Shown: positions 24,541 to 33,189 of the stretch, piece by piece
How positions within the stretch are numbered: the first letter of the stretch is position 1
How the letters are laid out: each line of letters begins with the position of its first letter
DNA from: Streptomyces diastatochromogenes
Lineage (GTDB): Bacteria; Actinomycetota; Actinomycetes; Streptomycetales; Streptomycetaceae
Assembly: GCF_002242805.1 (NCBI RefSeq)
Contig: NZ_MCGQ01000042.1
Span: 1-64,000, forward strand
Direction of reading: 5' to 3'
Length of the DNA: 64,000 bases
The notes under the pieces: generated by a model
Databases searched by the model: none
What the model was told of the DNA's origin: nothing
The model's input: only the letters and a program-made list of their open reading frames with translations
Position numbers and translations under genes: made by a program

Positions 24541-26262
24541 GTGACCACAACACAGCACTCTCCTTCCGACCCCGCGCTGCCCCCACTGCGTCTGGCACGC
24601 GAGCGGTTCCTGACGGGGCGTCCCCTGCCGGACGACGTGCCGGACGAGGTTGTCGCCGCATGGCGGCGCGCGCGGTTCTTCGGGGTTCCGCACGATCTCA
24701 AGGAGACGACCACCGGGCCGGCACGGCCGCAGGAGTCGGCCCTGCTCGGCGCCGCCCGCCCCGTGTTGGAGCGGATCGCCCCCGCCCTGGGGGCCGGTGG
24801 GTCGGTCCTGATCCTCACCGACCACCGGTTGAGGGTGCTGTGGACGGGCGGCAGCACCCCAGGGCTCGAACTCTGCACCGACCTCTCGGAACAGCAGGTC
24901 GGCAACAACAGCGCGGCGCTCGCCGTACGCACCCGGCACCGCGCCGAGGTGCACGGCCCCGAGCACTTCCTCGACCGATGGCAGGACCTGTCCGCGGTCA
25001 GCGTGCCGGTGCTCGCGCCGGAGAGCGGGCAGGTGCTGGGCACGGTGACCGTCGCGACGGGACTGTGCGGCGGATGCCCACCGCACCCCGGCGCGGCGCT
25101 CGCCGAGGCCGCCGCCACCGCGGTGGAGGCCGCGCTGCTCGCCCGGTCACGGACGGCCGAGCGAGCCCTGCTGGACGCCTACCGCCGGGCGGCTCAGGGC
25201 CCGGACCGCGCGGTGGCCGTGCTCGACGGCCGCAACCGACTGCTCAGCGCGGTGGCCGAGCGGATGCTGTCGCCACAGGCGCTGGCCGCGCTGGAACGTA
25301 CGGCCGTGGCCGCACGCCACAAGAACAATCCTGTCGACGACACGGCCGAGCTGCCCGAGGACGCGGGATGCACCGCGCAGGTGACTCCGGTATGGCATGA
25401 GGGAGCCGTCATCGGCGTGGTGGCCGTACTGCACCCGCTCGCCGACGCCGCCGTACCCTCCGTGCCGCGCCCGTCCACCACCACCCTGACCGGCTCCTCG
25501 GTCCCCTGGCGGCACGCCGTGGCACGAGCCCTCGACCTGGCCGGCTCCCGGGAACCGCTGCTGCTGACGGGAGAACGCGGCACAGGCAAGACGACACTGG
25601 CGCGTCAGCTGCCGGGCGGGGGCGCGGCGTGGGTCGTCGACGCGGCGGAGGACGGGCAACTCGACCGCATCCACTCCGAGCTGGTGCAGGGCCGACCCGT
25701 CCTACTCCGCCATGCGGAGCGCCTCACACAGCCGGCCGTGGCCGCGCTCAACTCCCTGCTCGACACATACCCCGACGCGCTCCTCCTGGTCACCTACACA
25801 CCCGGCACACCGCCCGGCCCCTGCCTCCAACGTCTCCTGGACACGCTGGCCGCCCGCTCGGTCACTCTGCCCGCACTACGCGAACGCCCGGAGGACATAC
25901 GGGAGTTGCTTCCGGCGCTGACCCCACGGCCCGCGCCGGGACGGGCTCCGCTCACCTGGACGTTGGACGCACTGCGCGCGCTGGAGCAGTACCCATGGCC
26001 TGGGAACGTCACCGAACTCGCCCACGTCGTACGGACACTGACGGAGGTCCGCCGGGCGTCCGGACCCGTCCGGCGGGCCGAACTGCCGGACCTGGTGCGT
26101 GAAGGGCCTGCCGCACGCCACCTCAGCGCGATGGAACACGCCGAGCGCACCACGATCCTGGACGCGCTACGCCGCCACGGCGGCAACAAGGCCCGGACGG
26201 CGGCAGCTTTGGGTATCGGCCGGGCGACGCTGTATCGGAAGTTGCGGGGCTATCAGGGCTGA
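24541..26262 (+). CDS. GAF/AAA+/Fis-type transcriptional activator (AcoR-like, sigma-54-contact loop absent)
   Basis: 573 residues. N-terminal helical and GAF-like sensor region to about 200 (VLRVLWTGGSTPG-like loop, EQQVGNNSAALAVRT), a second sensor-like stretch to about 310, then an AAA+ core with Walker A GERGTGKTT near 345, sensor/R-finger region LPALRERPEDIRELLP near 450, PWPGNVTELAHVV near 490, and a C-terminal Fis HTH (ARTAAALGIGRATLYRKL). The GAFTGA loop that contacts sigma-54 is missing, as expected in actinobacteria that lack sigma-54. GTG at 24541; another GTG at 24529 is possible. Divergent from the operon it presumably controls through the TGTCTC dyads. Confidence 0.87.
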   Translation: MTTTQHSPSDPALPPLRLARERFLTGRPLPDDVPDEVVAAWRRARFFGVPHDLKETTTGPARPQESALLGAARPVLERIAPALGAGGSVLILTDHRLRVLWTGGSTPGLELCTDLSEQQVGNNSAALAVRTRHRAEVHGPEHFLDRWQDLSAVSVPVLAPESGQVLGTVTVATGLCGGCPPHPGAALAEAAATAVEAALLARSRTAERALLDAYRRAAQGPDRAVAVLDGRNRLLSAVAERMLSPQALAALERTAVAARHKNNPVDDTAELPEDAGCTAQVTPVWHEGAVIGVVAVLHPLADAAVPSVPRPSTTTLTGSSVPWRHAVARALDLAGSREPLLLTGERGTGKTTLARQLPGGGAAWVVDAAEDGQLDRIHSELVQGRPVLLRHAERLTQPAVAALNSLLDTYPDALLLVTYTPGTPPGPCLQRLLDTLAARSVTLPALRERPEDIRELLPALTPRPAPGRAPLTWTLDALRALEQYPWPGNVTELAHVVRTLTEVRRASGPVRRAELPDLVREGPAARHLSAMEHAERTTILDALRRHGGNKARTAAALGIGRATLYRKLRGYQG

Positions 26263-26314
26263 GCGGTCATCGGACGTCGCAGCTGCCGGTCGGGTCGCGC
26301 GAGCGCCCTGGTGT

Positions 26315-26407
26315 GAGGTCCTGTCCGCCCGGCGCAAGGAACGCGCCCGCGTCCGCGGCGAGAAGGGCATCCGCTGGGGTGGACGCCCACTCACCGCCGC
26401 AGCCTGA
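26315..26407 (+). pseudogene. IS630-type transposase remnant (C-terminal 30 codons)
   Basis: EVLSARRKERARVRGEKGIR then WGGRPLTAAA and stop, closely matching the last 30 residues of the intact transposase at 27805-28926 (DVLAAQRKERALIRSEKGIR, WGGRPLNAAA). Nothing of the upstream part remains. Confidence 0.8.
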
Positions 26408-26443
26408 CCAGCCAGGAGACCCCACCGCGCCCTGGTGCGGAGA

Positions 26444-26941
26444 TCAAACGGTGGCCAAGCTCTTTGCCATGACCCGCTCCCTGCGAACGCCGTCGGACAG
26501 GAGATCGCCGGGCTCACCCGTGTCCATGAAACCGTGCCGCTCATAGAGCGCAAGCGCCTTGCTGTTGTCCGGCATCACAGACAAGCGCAGCGTCCTGGCA
26601 CCGCGATCCGACGCCCACCGCTCCACTGCCTGGATCAAGTAGTCACCCAGGCCTTGGCCCCGAGCAACAGGGTTGACCCACATCGAGATCAACTCGACGC
26701 TGTCTTCCTCCTCGCCCGGAACTCCGCTGGCCATGCCCACCGGAAGGCCGTCGAGGAGCGCGACGAGATCGTGCGCGCCAGGAATCGACAGACGGGCACG
26801 CCAGCGTTCCTCTCGATCGCCGAAGCCCTGCCAGTCGGCCAGCGTCGATCCGAACGCATAGGGCGCCTCAGCAAGCGCCGCCAGTCGCAACTCCCGCCAG
26901 AGAGGCCAGTCGTCCGATTCCAAAGTGTGCAGTTCAATCAT
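26444..26941 (-). CDS. GNAT-family N-acetyltransferase
   Basis: 165 residues. Motif A of the acetyl-CoA site is WVNPVARGQGLGDYLIQAV (R/Q-x-x-G-x-G/A) near residues 97-115, and motif B LSVMPDNSKALALYERHGF near 130-148. It begins MIELHTLESDDWPLWRELRL. ATG at 26941; frames further upstream lack GNAT sequence. Substrate unknown. It is adjacent to a second GNAT gene in the same direction, and a transposase remnant lies just downstream. Confidence 0.87.
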   Translation of the reverse strand: MIELHTLESDDWPLWRELRLAALAEAPYAFGSTLADWQGFGDREERWRARLSIPGAHDLVALLDGLPVGMASGVPGEEEDSVELISMWVNPVARGQGLGDYLIQAVERWASDRGARTLRLSVMPDNSKALALYERHGFMDTGEPGDLLSDGVRRERVMAKSLATV

Positions 26942-27073
26942 GATCCAGACCCTGCCCGCCCGCCGCGGCGACAGCAAGTTGATTACGGCCACGCAAACGA
27001 GGTCGGTCAGCCCCGCGAACAGCCGAACCGGCAAGGAGCGAAGCACGCGTAAGCTCTCCGGAGGTGGAGCCGT

Positions 27074-27511
27074 CTACCCGTCGAGCAGGAAGCGATAGAC
27101 GGTCGACTGCCTGGCTCGGAAGCCGAGACGCTCATAGAGCCGGTTCGCCGCCGCACGATCCGGCCGGGAGGTGAGATCCACCGTCCGTGCGCCCGCCTCC
27201 CGCGCAATCCGCAATGCCTCCTGCGTGAGGAGGCCGGCGACTCCCTGGCCTCGGGCCCCGCTGTCAACGACCACGTCTTCGATGCGGGCCCGCAATCCAG
27301 ACGGCAAAGGCGACAGCAGCAGAGTCAGGGTGCCGACGATTGCCTCGGACGTCCGGGCGACGAGCACCGTGTTGGCATCACACGTCACCATCCGGTCGAC
27401 CGCTTCGTAGTCGAGCGGCTTCGCCGTCGAGGAGAGCTGCGGCAACAGCCGGCCGAAAGCGTCGACGAGTTCTTGGCTCGCTTCCCTGACGATGTCTACG
27501 CGCACGTCCAT
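27074..27511 (-). CDS. GNAT-family N-acetyltransferase
   Basis: 145 residues, full GNAT fold. Acetyl-CoA motif DVVVDSGARGQGVAGLLTQE near residues 78-97 and the late DLTSRPDRAAANRLYERLGF near 110-130. ATG at 27511. Substrate unknown. The 200 bases to the right, up to the IS630 element, hold no recognisable gene. Confidence 0.88.
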   Translation of the reverse strand: MDVRVDIVREASQELVDAFGRLLPQLSSTAKPLDYEAVDRMVTCDANTVLVARTSEAIVGTLTLLLSPLPSGLRARIEDVVVDSGARGQGVAGLLTQEALRIAREAGARTVDLTSRPDRAAANRLYERLGFRARQSTVYRFLLDG

Positions 27512-27719
27512 GCCGTGAGGCTATCCGTCGCCGAGCCACGGCACCGGTGAGATGGCAATCATGTCGGCCGAGACGGAACACCAGCCGAGCTCCTGAGCGC
27601 GCTGGCGGAACACTCCAGACCGTCCGCTTCGTCGGCACCTACCGCCGCCCTGTGCCGCAGCACCGCAGACGCCTACGGACAACACCTTCAGCCTCAGCCT
27701 GGTCGAACGCCTACTCGCC

Positions 27720-28956
27720 TAGTGCTGTGACCGCGTAAGTTCGCCGGGTTGGTGGTCGTGACGGTTGGATGTGCGGTGACGTTCATTCGACCGCTGGAGA
27801 CGCGGTGCCTGAGCCTGTCCGTGTACGCAGACTGACCGACAAGGAGGGGCAGAAACTGAAGCAGATCGTGCGCCGGGGCAGCACGAGTTCGGTGCGTTAC
27901 CGGCGGGCGATGATGCTGCTCGCTTCGGCGGGCGGAAACCGGGTGCCGGTGATCGCCCAGCTGGTCCAGGCCGATGAGGACACCGTGCGCGACGTGATCC
28001 ACCGCTTCAACGAGATCGGCCTGGCCTGCCTGGACCCTCAGTGGGCGGGAGGCCGTCCCCGCCTGCTCACCCCTGCCGACGAGGACTTCGTCATCCGGAC
28101 GGCCACCACTCGCCCCACCAGGCTCGGCCAGCCCTTCACCCGCTGGTCGATCCGCAAACTCGCCGCCTACCTGCGGGAAGTGCACGGACGTGTCATCCGC
28201 ATCGGCCGTGAAGCCTTACGGTGCCTGCTCCGGCGCCGCGGTATCACCTTCCAGCGCACCAAGACATGGAAGGAATCACCCGACCCTCATCGCGACGCCA
28301 AGCTCGACCGGATCGAGCAGGTTCTGGACCGCTTCCCGGACCGGGTCTTCGCCTTCGACGAGTTCGGGCCGTTGGGGATCCGGCCCACCGCAGGCTCCTG
28401 CTGGGCGAAGCAGGGCAAGCCGAACCGGCTGCCGGCGACCTACCGCCGCACCCACGGCGTCACCTACTTCCACGGCTGCTACTCCGTGGGCGACGACCGC
28501 CTGTGGGGCGTCAACCGCCGCCGCAAGGGCACCGCCAACACCCTGGCCGCGCTGAAGTCGATCCGCGCCGCCCGACCCGACGGCGCCCCGATCTACATCA
28601 TCCTGGACAACCTCTCCGCCCACACCGGCGCCGACATCCGCCGCTGGGCGAGGAAGAACAAGGTCGAGCTGTGCTTCACCCCGACCTGCGCATCCTGGGC
28701 CAACCCGATCGAGGCCCACTTCGGCCCGCTGCGGCAGTTCACCCTGGCCAATTCCCACCACCGCAGCCACCCCACGCAAGCCCAGGCACTGCACCGCTAC
28801 CTGCGCTGGCGTAACGCCAACGCCCGCCACCCCGACGTACTTGCCGCCCAACGCAAGGAACGCGCCCTCATCCGCAGCGAGAAGGGCATCCGCTGGGGTG
28901 GACGCCCCCTCAACGCCGCAGCCTGACCGACCGCGAACCGCAGCCCCGGAGTGCCG
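27720..28956 (+). mobile_element. IS630-family insertion sequence, apparently intact
   Basis: About 1.24 kb with one transposase gene. Left end begins at TAGTGCTGTGACCGCG (27720); IS630 elements insert at TA. The right end near 28956 is proposed from an imperfect inverted match (GCACTCCGGGG...GGTTCGCGG on the complement against GTGCTGTGACC...AGTTCGCCGG). Ends are therefore approximate. Confidence 0.6.
27805..28926 (+). CDS. IS630-family transposase
   Basis: 373 residues. N-terminal winged HTH region (RYRRAMMLLASAGGNRVPVIA, then ADEDTVRDVIHRFNEIG), and the DDE catalytic core: FAFDEFGPLGI (first Asp), YIILDNLSAHTG (second Asp), NPIEAHFGPLRQF (Glu). GTG at 27805 after GGAG; no stop or frameshift. 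Should be active or recently active. Confidence 0.92.
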   Translation: MPEPVRVRRLTDKEGQKLKQIVRRGSTSSVRYRRAMMLLASAGGNRVPVIAQLVQADEDTVRDVIHRFNEIGLACLDPQWAGGRPRLLTPADEDFVIRTATTRPTRLGQPFTRWSIRKLAAYLREVHGRVIRIGREALRCLLRRRGITFQRTKTWKESPDPHRDAKLDRIEQVLDRFPDRVFAFDEFGPLGIRPTAGSCWAKQGKPNRLPATYRRTHGVTYFHGCYSVGDDRLWGVNRRRKGTANTLAALKSIRAARPDGAPIYIILDNLSAHTGADIRRWARKNKVELCFTPTCASWANPIEAHFGPLRQFTLANSHHRSHPTQAQALHRYLRWRNANARHPDVLAAQRKERALIRSEKGIRWGGRPLNAAA

Positions 28957-28998
28957 AAAGGGACAAGTTCACGAGAAGGACAGCGACAGAAGGACGAC

Positions 28999-29376
28999 TC
29001 AGGAGGCGGACGGCTCGATCTCCCCCGCAAAGACGATGACCTGGTCGATGAGGCTCCGCCGCAGATGGACGACGTCCGTTCCCGCCAGGCGGGGGCCTCC
29101 ATCCGGCGTGGTGAAGACCCACTGGTACCGGGCCCACTCGTCAGGCATGTCCACCGCTGAGCAGCGCACCATCGTGCCGGTCCCCGCCGGGTGGCGCCGG
29201 ATGTCCAGCACGAACCGCTCGACCGCCACGATTCCTTCGCTGCGACCCAACGGCCCCCAGAAGACCACGTCTGAGGTCAGGGCCTGGGAGAGCAGGGCAG
29301 TCACATATCTGTCGTCCGAGGCGTTAAACGCGGAGATGAACGTGTCGATCGCGGAGCGTGCCGTCTCTTCCTGCAT
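28999..29376 (-). CDS. SnoaL/NTF2-like protein
   Basis: 125 residues with the NTF2-like alpha+beta pattern: TARSAIDTFISAFNASDDRYV, SDVVFWGPLGRSEGIVAVERF, DEWARYQWVFTTPDG, DVVHLRRSLIDQVIVFAGE. Proteins of this fold are small-molecule binders, isomerases or stress proteins; no specific role can be given. ATG at 29376. It follows the IS element directly. Confidence 0.75.
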   Translation of the reverse strand: MQEETARSAIDTFISAFNASDDRYVTALLSQALTSDVVFWGPLGRSEGIVAVERFVLDIRRHPAGTGTMVRCSAVDMPDEWARYQWVFTTPDGGPRLAGTDVVHLRRSLIDQVIVFAGEIEPSAS

Positions 29377-29514
29377 GCCCCAGTAATACCAGCCGTTGCG
29401 CGTACGCTCGTCCCGCGAGCCGCCTTCCGATCACGGTGGACCATCCCGGTCACAGCACTAGCTGCCGTAGTCGATATTCCCCTGGCGGCACGATGCACGT
29501 TTCACCCGAGCAGG

Positions 29515-29554
29515 CCGCTCCTCCCCGCACCGGCGAGGATGCGGGGAGGAGCGG
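29515..29554 (-). terminator. Intrinsic-type hairpin after the I36-like gene
   Basis: A perfect 15-bp stem: CCGCTCCTCCCCGCA (29515-29529) pairs with TGCGGGGAGGAGCGG (29540-29554), 10-nt loop. It begins 11 bp past the stop of the minus-strand gene. Confidence 0.85.
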
Positions 29555-29564
29555 GGGTGTCATG

Positions 29565-29927
29565 TCAGTCGAAGGAGCGGATCTTGTAGGAGCCCTGGAG
29601 GTTCCCCCGGTACGACACCGAGCCCTTGCGCTGTGTGAAGTTCGTGCCCGCGTAGATGTTCACGGCGCCGCCGCTCGTGCGATTGAAGGCCGACTTCGCG
29701 TTCTTGTTGCCGACCCAGCCGCCGCACTCGGCGACGGTGTCGTCCACGGCGGGCACGGCCTGGCAGATCTTGCCCTGGCCGTTCCAGTCGCTGAAGAAGC
29801 AGAACTTGCCCTCCTGGCAGCGGTCGTACCCCGTAGCCGTGGGCGCCGCGGATGCGGCGGAGATTCCTGCGGCGCTGAGGACGGTGGCCAGCGAGGCGGC
29901 GGCGAGCGCGGCTCGCAACTTGCCCAT
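29565..29927 (-). CDS. Secreted peptidase-inhibitor family I36-like protein
   Basis: 120 residues. Signal peptide MGKLRAALAAASLATVLSAA ending near ASA-A at residue 28. The mature part has the beta/gamma-crystallin-like pattern of the SMPI/I36 family: CQEGKFCFFSDWNGQGKICQ, SAFNRTSGGAVNIYAGTNF, with four cysteines (RCQ, FCF, ICQ, ECG). ATG at 29927 after GAGGGAG. Family members inhibit metalloproteases outside the cell; activity here is inferred. Confidence 0.83.
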   Translation of the reverse strand: MGKLRAALAAASLATVLSAAGISAASAAPTATGYDRCQEGKFCFFSDWNGQGKICQAVPAVDDTVAECGGWVGNKNAKSAFNRTSGGAVNIYAGTNFTQRKGSVSYRGNLQGSYKIRSFD

Positions 29928-30007
29928 GGGTGTCTCCCTCGGTAGGCGGACTTGCGACATCACAAGACGCTGGCAGCCCCTCCGGACCGCTGCCACGGCA
30001 CCGCTTA

Positions 30008-30081
30008 GTCCCGGACGGACGAGCCGTTGTCCGGGCTGGTCAGCGGCCTGTCCGGGACATCGCCGGAATGCTGTCCGGGAC
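30008..30081. repeat. Cluster of TGTCCGGGAC-type motifs
   Basis: CTGTCCGGGAC occurs at 30048-30058 and 30071-30081, a close copy TTGTCCGGGC at 30027-30036, and the inverted form GTCCCGGAC at 30008-30016. They lie 80-155 bp upstream of the I36-like gene, in a 380-base gap (29928-30307) that otherwise shows no gene. They could be regulator sites. Confidence 0.45.
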
Positions 30082-30307
30082 GCGCTCGCAGGTCCGGTCC
30101 GGCTGCTGTCCAACCGTCCGCGTGGGCGTCCGCCCCTTACGTCGTCAGAAGGAACGAAGGAGGACGGGCCGCGCTCCTCAAAGGCCGTCCGCATTGCTCT
30201 GAGGGCGGTGAGGGACTGGGCTCGGCCGTGGCCCTACTGTTCACTCGGTGATCAGTCGCGCCTGGTCGAGTGCGCGGCGTCGGTTCGCGCCGATGGGGCG
30301 TCTTGAC

Positions 30308-30612
30308 GGCTTCTGGTGGCCGCGTCCTGGCGAATCAACCTGACACTGCGGCAGCTCGCCCCCTTGTCCGGCATCTCGAAACCAACACCAACCGGATCAT
30401 TCACCGCACCGAGCCGTAGCTTGCCCTCAAGCAGCAGCAGCGCTTCCGTCGAGAAGGCGTGCTTGTCGGCGACGGCACCCTCGTCCCCGCCCGCGATCAC
30501 GCGGGCGCCGAGCAGTCGAAGAACTAGCGCTATTCGACGAACCATCAGAGCGTCATCGATGACGACACCCGCCTGGTCATCACGGTCGGACGGCCAGTGC
30601 CAAGTCCCGGTC
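30308..30612 (+). pseudogene. IS5-like (DDE Tnp_4) transposase remnant
   Basis: LLVAASWRINLTLRQLAPLSGIS, then after a frameshift TNRIIHRTEP, stop, LALKQQQRFRREGVLVGDGT, LVPARDHAGAEQSKN, stop, RYSTNHQSVIDDDTRLVITVGRP. This matches the HTH-plus-DDE middle part of IS5-like transposases (DGTLVPTRDH...NYRYSTNHQVVID). Two in-frame TAG stops and a frameshift; dead. Confidence 0.75.
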
Positions 30613-30655
30613 CGGGCCGAGCACGGCACGCTACAAGATGGATTGCGGGACAGCC

Positions 30656-31702
30656 TTAATCGATATCGTCCACCAGGAATTCCTGGTCGCGGGCTCCCGT
30701 GCAGAGCTGCTGGGTGACTTCGGCTCCCGCCACCCGGTCGTCGTCTCCGTTGATTCCCAGGCACAGCCCGTTCTGCGCCACACGTATCCGATAACCGCCG
30801 ACGACAGGCTTGTCGATCGGCTCGAAGAGGAAATGCTGACTGGTCCGGTCTGCCGAGCAGCTCTCCCACGGCCACGGTTCGAGCATGCCCGTGACGACAT
30901 GGTCGCTGCCCAACGCGGTGAGGCAGCCAAGGCCGTGGACGGGGTGCCGCCACTGAATGTAGTAAGCGCCGTCCCTGCCGGCGGACGCGAGGGACGTCTG
31001 TGGAGGTGTGGCATCGCCACAGGGCCGTTGGACGGCGACTTGACTGCGGTAGCGTCCCTGGCGGTCGTGACCTTCGGTCACGCACAGCCGCGGTGCCCCG
31101 GCCGGACGGATCCGGGACGGGCCCGCCGGAAGACGGGCGGCAACGCCGGCGGTGGAGGCTGAGGCAGCGGAGGGCGACCGGACGCTTTCCGACGCGCGTG
31201 CTTTCGCGCCCTGATGACCTGCTCCCTCCGGGAGCAGCGCCCAGGCTCCCAGAGCGGCTAGCAGGAACCCGGCGGCGGTCGAGAGAAGCACCGTTTGCCG
31301 CCGATACCTCGGCACCGCGCCGGGCGCCTTGGTCGATCCCGCAGTGCCGGAATCGGCCGCTACCGTCTCTGTTTCGGGCCCGAACTCCGCCTGCCTCGAC
31401 TGCTGCTCCGCCGGGTCGATTCCTTGGGCGGAGGCCAGTCGGTCCCTGGCCTCCAGCCAGACATGTGCATCGTCCCCGTACCCGCAGGCTCGAAGGAAGG
31501 CGATGAGTACGTCGGAGCGTGGCAGCGAATTCCGGCGAAGCGCGTCAGCCAGAGTGCTGCGCGCCAGAACGTCTCCGTTCTGCGCCGCCCGTGCCTCCAG
31601 TTGCCGGAAGGTGAGGCCCACCTGTTCCTTGAGGCATCGCATACAGCGCGTGAACTCGGCGACGCTCTGCGCCTGCTTCGGCAGTGGATCCTGACTTCCC
31701 AT
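30656..31702 (-). CDS. Helix-turn-helix membrane protein with ricin-like C-terminal domain
   Basis: 348 residues in three parts. Residues 10-95: XRE-like N-terminal region (FTRCMRCLKEQVGLTFRQLE, ALRRNSLPRSDVLIAFLRAC). Residues about 137-158: one membrane helix (TVLLSTAAGFLLAALGAWALL). Residues about 200-348, outside: a beta-trefoil/ricin-B-like region (APRLCVTEG, YYIQWRHPVHGLGCLT, SQHFLFEPI, GLCLGINGDDD, DQEFLVDDID). Such proteins are common in Streptomyces; roles are unproven. ATG at 31702 with GAGG upstream. A transmembrane regulator sensing a carbohydrate is an attractive inference. Confidence 0.72.
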   Translation of the reverse strand: MGSQDPLPKQAQSVAEFTRCMRCLKEQVGLTFRQLEARAAQNGDVLARSTLADALRRNSLPRSDVLIAFLRACGYGDDAHVWLEARDRLASAQGIDPAEQQSRQAEFGPETETVAADSGTAGSTKAPGAVPRYRRQTVLLSTAAGFLLAALGAWALLPEGAGHQGAKARASESVRSPSAASASTAGVAARLPAGPSRIRPAGAPRLCVTEGHDRQGRYRSQVAVQRPCGDATPPQTSLASAGRDGAYYIQWRHPVHGLGCLTALGSDHVVTGMLEPWPWESCSADRTSQHFLFEPIDKPVVGGYRIRVAQNGLCLGINGDDDRVAGAEVTQQLCTGARDQEFLVDDID

Positions 31703-32073
31703 GCTCGGCAATCCTCGTTCTGCTCCGAGAAGGGAACAATCCAGGATTCTGCCAATCCCGTGGAGCGGTCGTCGCACTCGGCGCGATCGGGCGGTTGGAG
31801 GTGAGGAAGACACCGCTGGCGCCGTCGTGGCGCCGCAGGTCATCAAGCGGATCTCAGACGCCGGCAGGTGAGTCCAACGCGGCCCGCACCGGGCGCCACC
31901 TCGGCGACCAGCGGCCCCACCGCCGCCGTGCCCTCTGCCACGTCTGGCCATACGTCGTTGACGCCGGAACTACGCCAACTTCACTGATGGCGCACGTCTG
32001 CTGCGGGGGCACCTACGGGTTCCGTCAAGGAAATCCGGGTGCGTTGTGTCCGGGGTGGGGTCAGCATTGCCGG
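31703..32073. other. Gap without recognised gene
   Basis: Upstream of two divergent genes (31702 minus, 32074 plus). Open frames through it lack coding bias. I see no repeat, tRNA or clear promoter. Confidence 0.5.
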
Positions 32074-32565
32074 GTGTCTGAGCTGCTGTGGGGTGACGTG
32101 AAGGGTTTCTTCGACCTTGAGTGGGAGGGGTGCCTTCCGGATGTGTGGGTCGCGGGAACCGGGGTTGAGGATTGGCAGGCGGTCCTCGATCTGGTCGTTG
32201 CGAGCGGCTGGCGGAGTGAGTACTCCGAGGGCGGTGTCGTCATGCCGTTGCCGCGTGCTGGAGAGGTGCTGTCACGGTCGGCTGATGCCGAGTGCGCGGA
32301 TCTGCGAGTCTGGCCGACGCCGGATGTGCTGGCGATCTTTCGGTTGGAGTCGGCTGACGAGATCGGTTTCGACGTGGACCTGCGAGAGTTGCAGGGACAG
32401 GAGCGGCTGGACGTCCTGTGCGGGTTTCTTCGTGCGATCGGGCACCGGCTGGGCAAGCCGGTGGTAATGACCCCCGAGGGCGACTGGGACCGAAGCCACC
32501 CGATCCTGGGGTTCGACGTCGAGTCCGACCAGGTGGTGCTGCTGGCGGAACCGTCGATCAGCTGA
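32074..32565 (+). CDS. Conserved hypothetical protein (163 aa)
   Basis: No function known to me. GTG at 32074 gives MSELLWGDVKGFFDLEWEGC... with an acidic, beta-rich sequence and the runs GVEDWQAVLDLVVASGW, GGVVMPLPRAGEVLSRSADAEC, FDVDLRELQGQERLDVLCGF, GKPVVMTPEGDWD. It resembles a hypothetical family seen repeatedly in Streptomyces arms. No membrane segment. It overlaps by 8 bases the tail of an IS110-type remnant on the other strand. Confidence 0.7.
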   Translation: MSELLWGDVKGFFDLEWEGCLPDVWVAGTGVEDWQAVLDLVVASGWRSEYSEGGVVMPLPRAGEVLSRSADAECADLRVWPTPDVLAIFRLESADEIGFDVDLRELQGQERLDVLCGFLRAIGHRLGKPVVMTPEGDWDRSHPILGFDVESDQVVLLAEPSIS

Positions 32566-32812
32566 CCGTTGCCGTCGGACGTGATGCGTAGAAGGTTCCG
32601 TCGCGGAGCATGGCGAAGAGGACGCCGGCTCGGCGCCGGGCTAGGCAGAGCAGGGCCTGGGTGTGGTGCTTTCCCCGCGCGATCTTCTTGTCGTAGTAGA
32701 CCTGCGAGGCCGGGTCGCCAAGCGCCGCGAACGCGGACGGGAACAAGGCACGTTTGAGCTGCTGGCGAGTCGGCACTCCTCCGTGCACTGACCGGCCTGC
32801 GGTGCAACGCAT
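32558..32812 (-). pseudogene. IS110-family transposase remnant (C-terminal part)
   Basis: About 84 codons: RQQLKRALFPSAFAALGDPA, SQVYYDKKIARGKHHTQALL, CLARRRAGVLFAMLRDGTFY. This is the Transposase_20-side end of IS110/IS116 enzymes. The catalytic N-terminal half is absent. Confidence 0.8.
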
Positions 32813-33189
32813 GCGCGCAGGTGCTTCCTTCCACTGACCTCGGCCGCCCCTCGCGATGGTGTTCACCGGAACCGCCGCCGGCGATGCGAACGCTGCGGGA
32901 CACGGCTGATCCCCACCCACCGAGGACGCCCTCCTCACTGGTGTTCGGCCTCTTGCCGCCGAGCCGCCTACGAAGATCGCCAGAGGGCCAGCGAGGCAAG
33001 GACTGACAGTTCCTGAACGAACCGGCTCGCTACCCACCAGGCCCACCCAAGGTCAAGCGCACGCCGAGGCCCCTGCCAGCTGCCGAGACCGTATCGCGCA
33101 GCAGGATTAACCAGAGGCGGTCACGGAGCGCTCTGGATAGCATCCGCAGTCGCTGAACTCCACCACCCACCGATGAAGGAACCCACCCT
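32813..33189. other. Gap upstream of the virginiamycin B lyase gene
   Basis: 377 bases between a transposase remnant and the lyase. No ORF with coding character; the lyase promoter must lie here but I cannot pick a convincing -35/-10. Confidence 0.45.

Noticed and set aside
21836..24544. 902-codon plus-strand frame across the hydroxylase and dioxygenase
   Set aside because: Typical GC-rich antisense frame; no family likeness, and the opposite strand has two complete enzymes.
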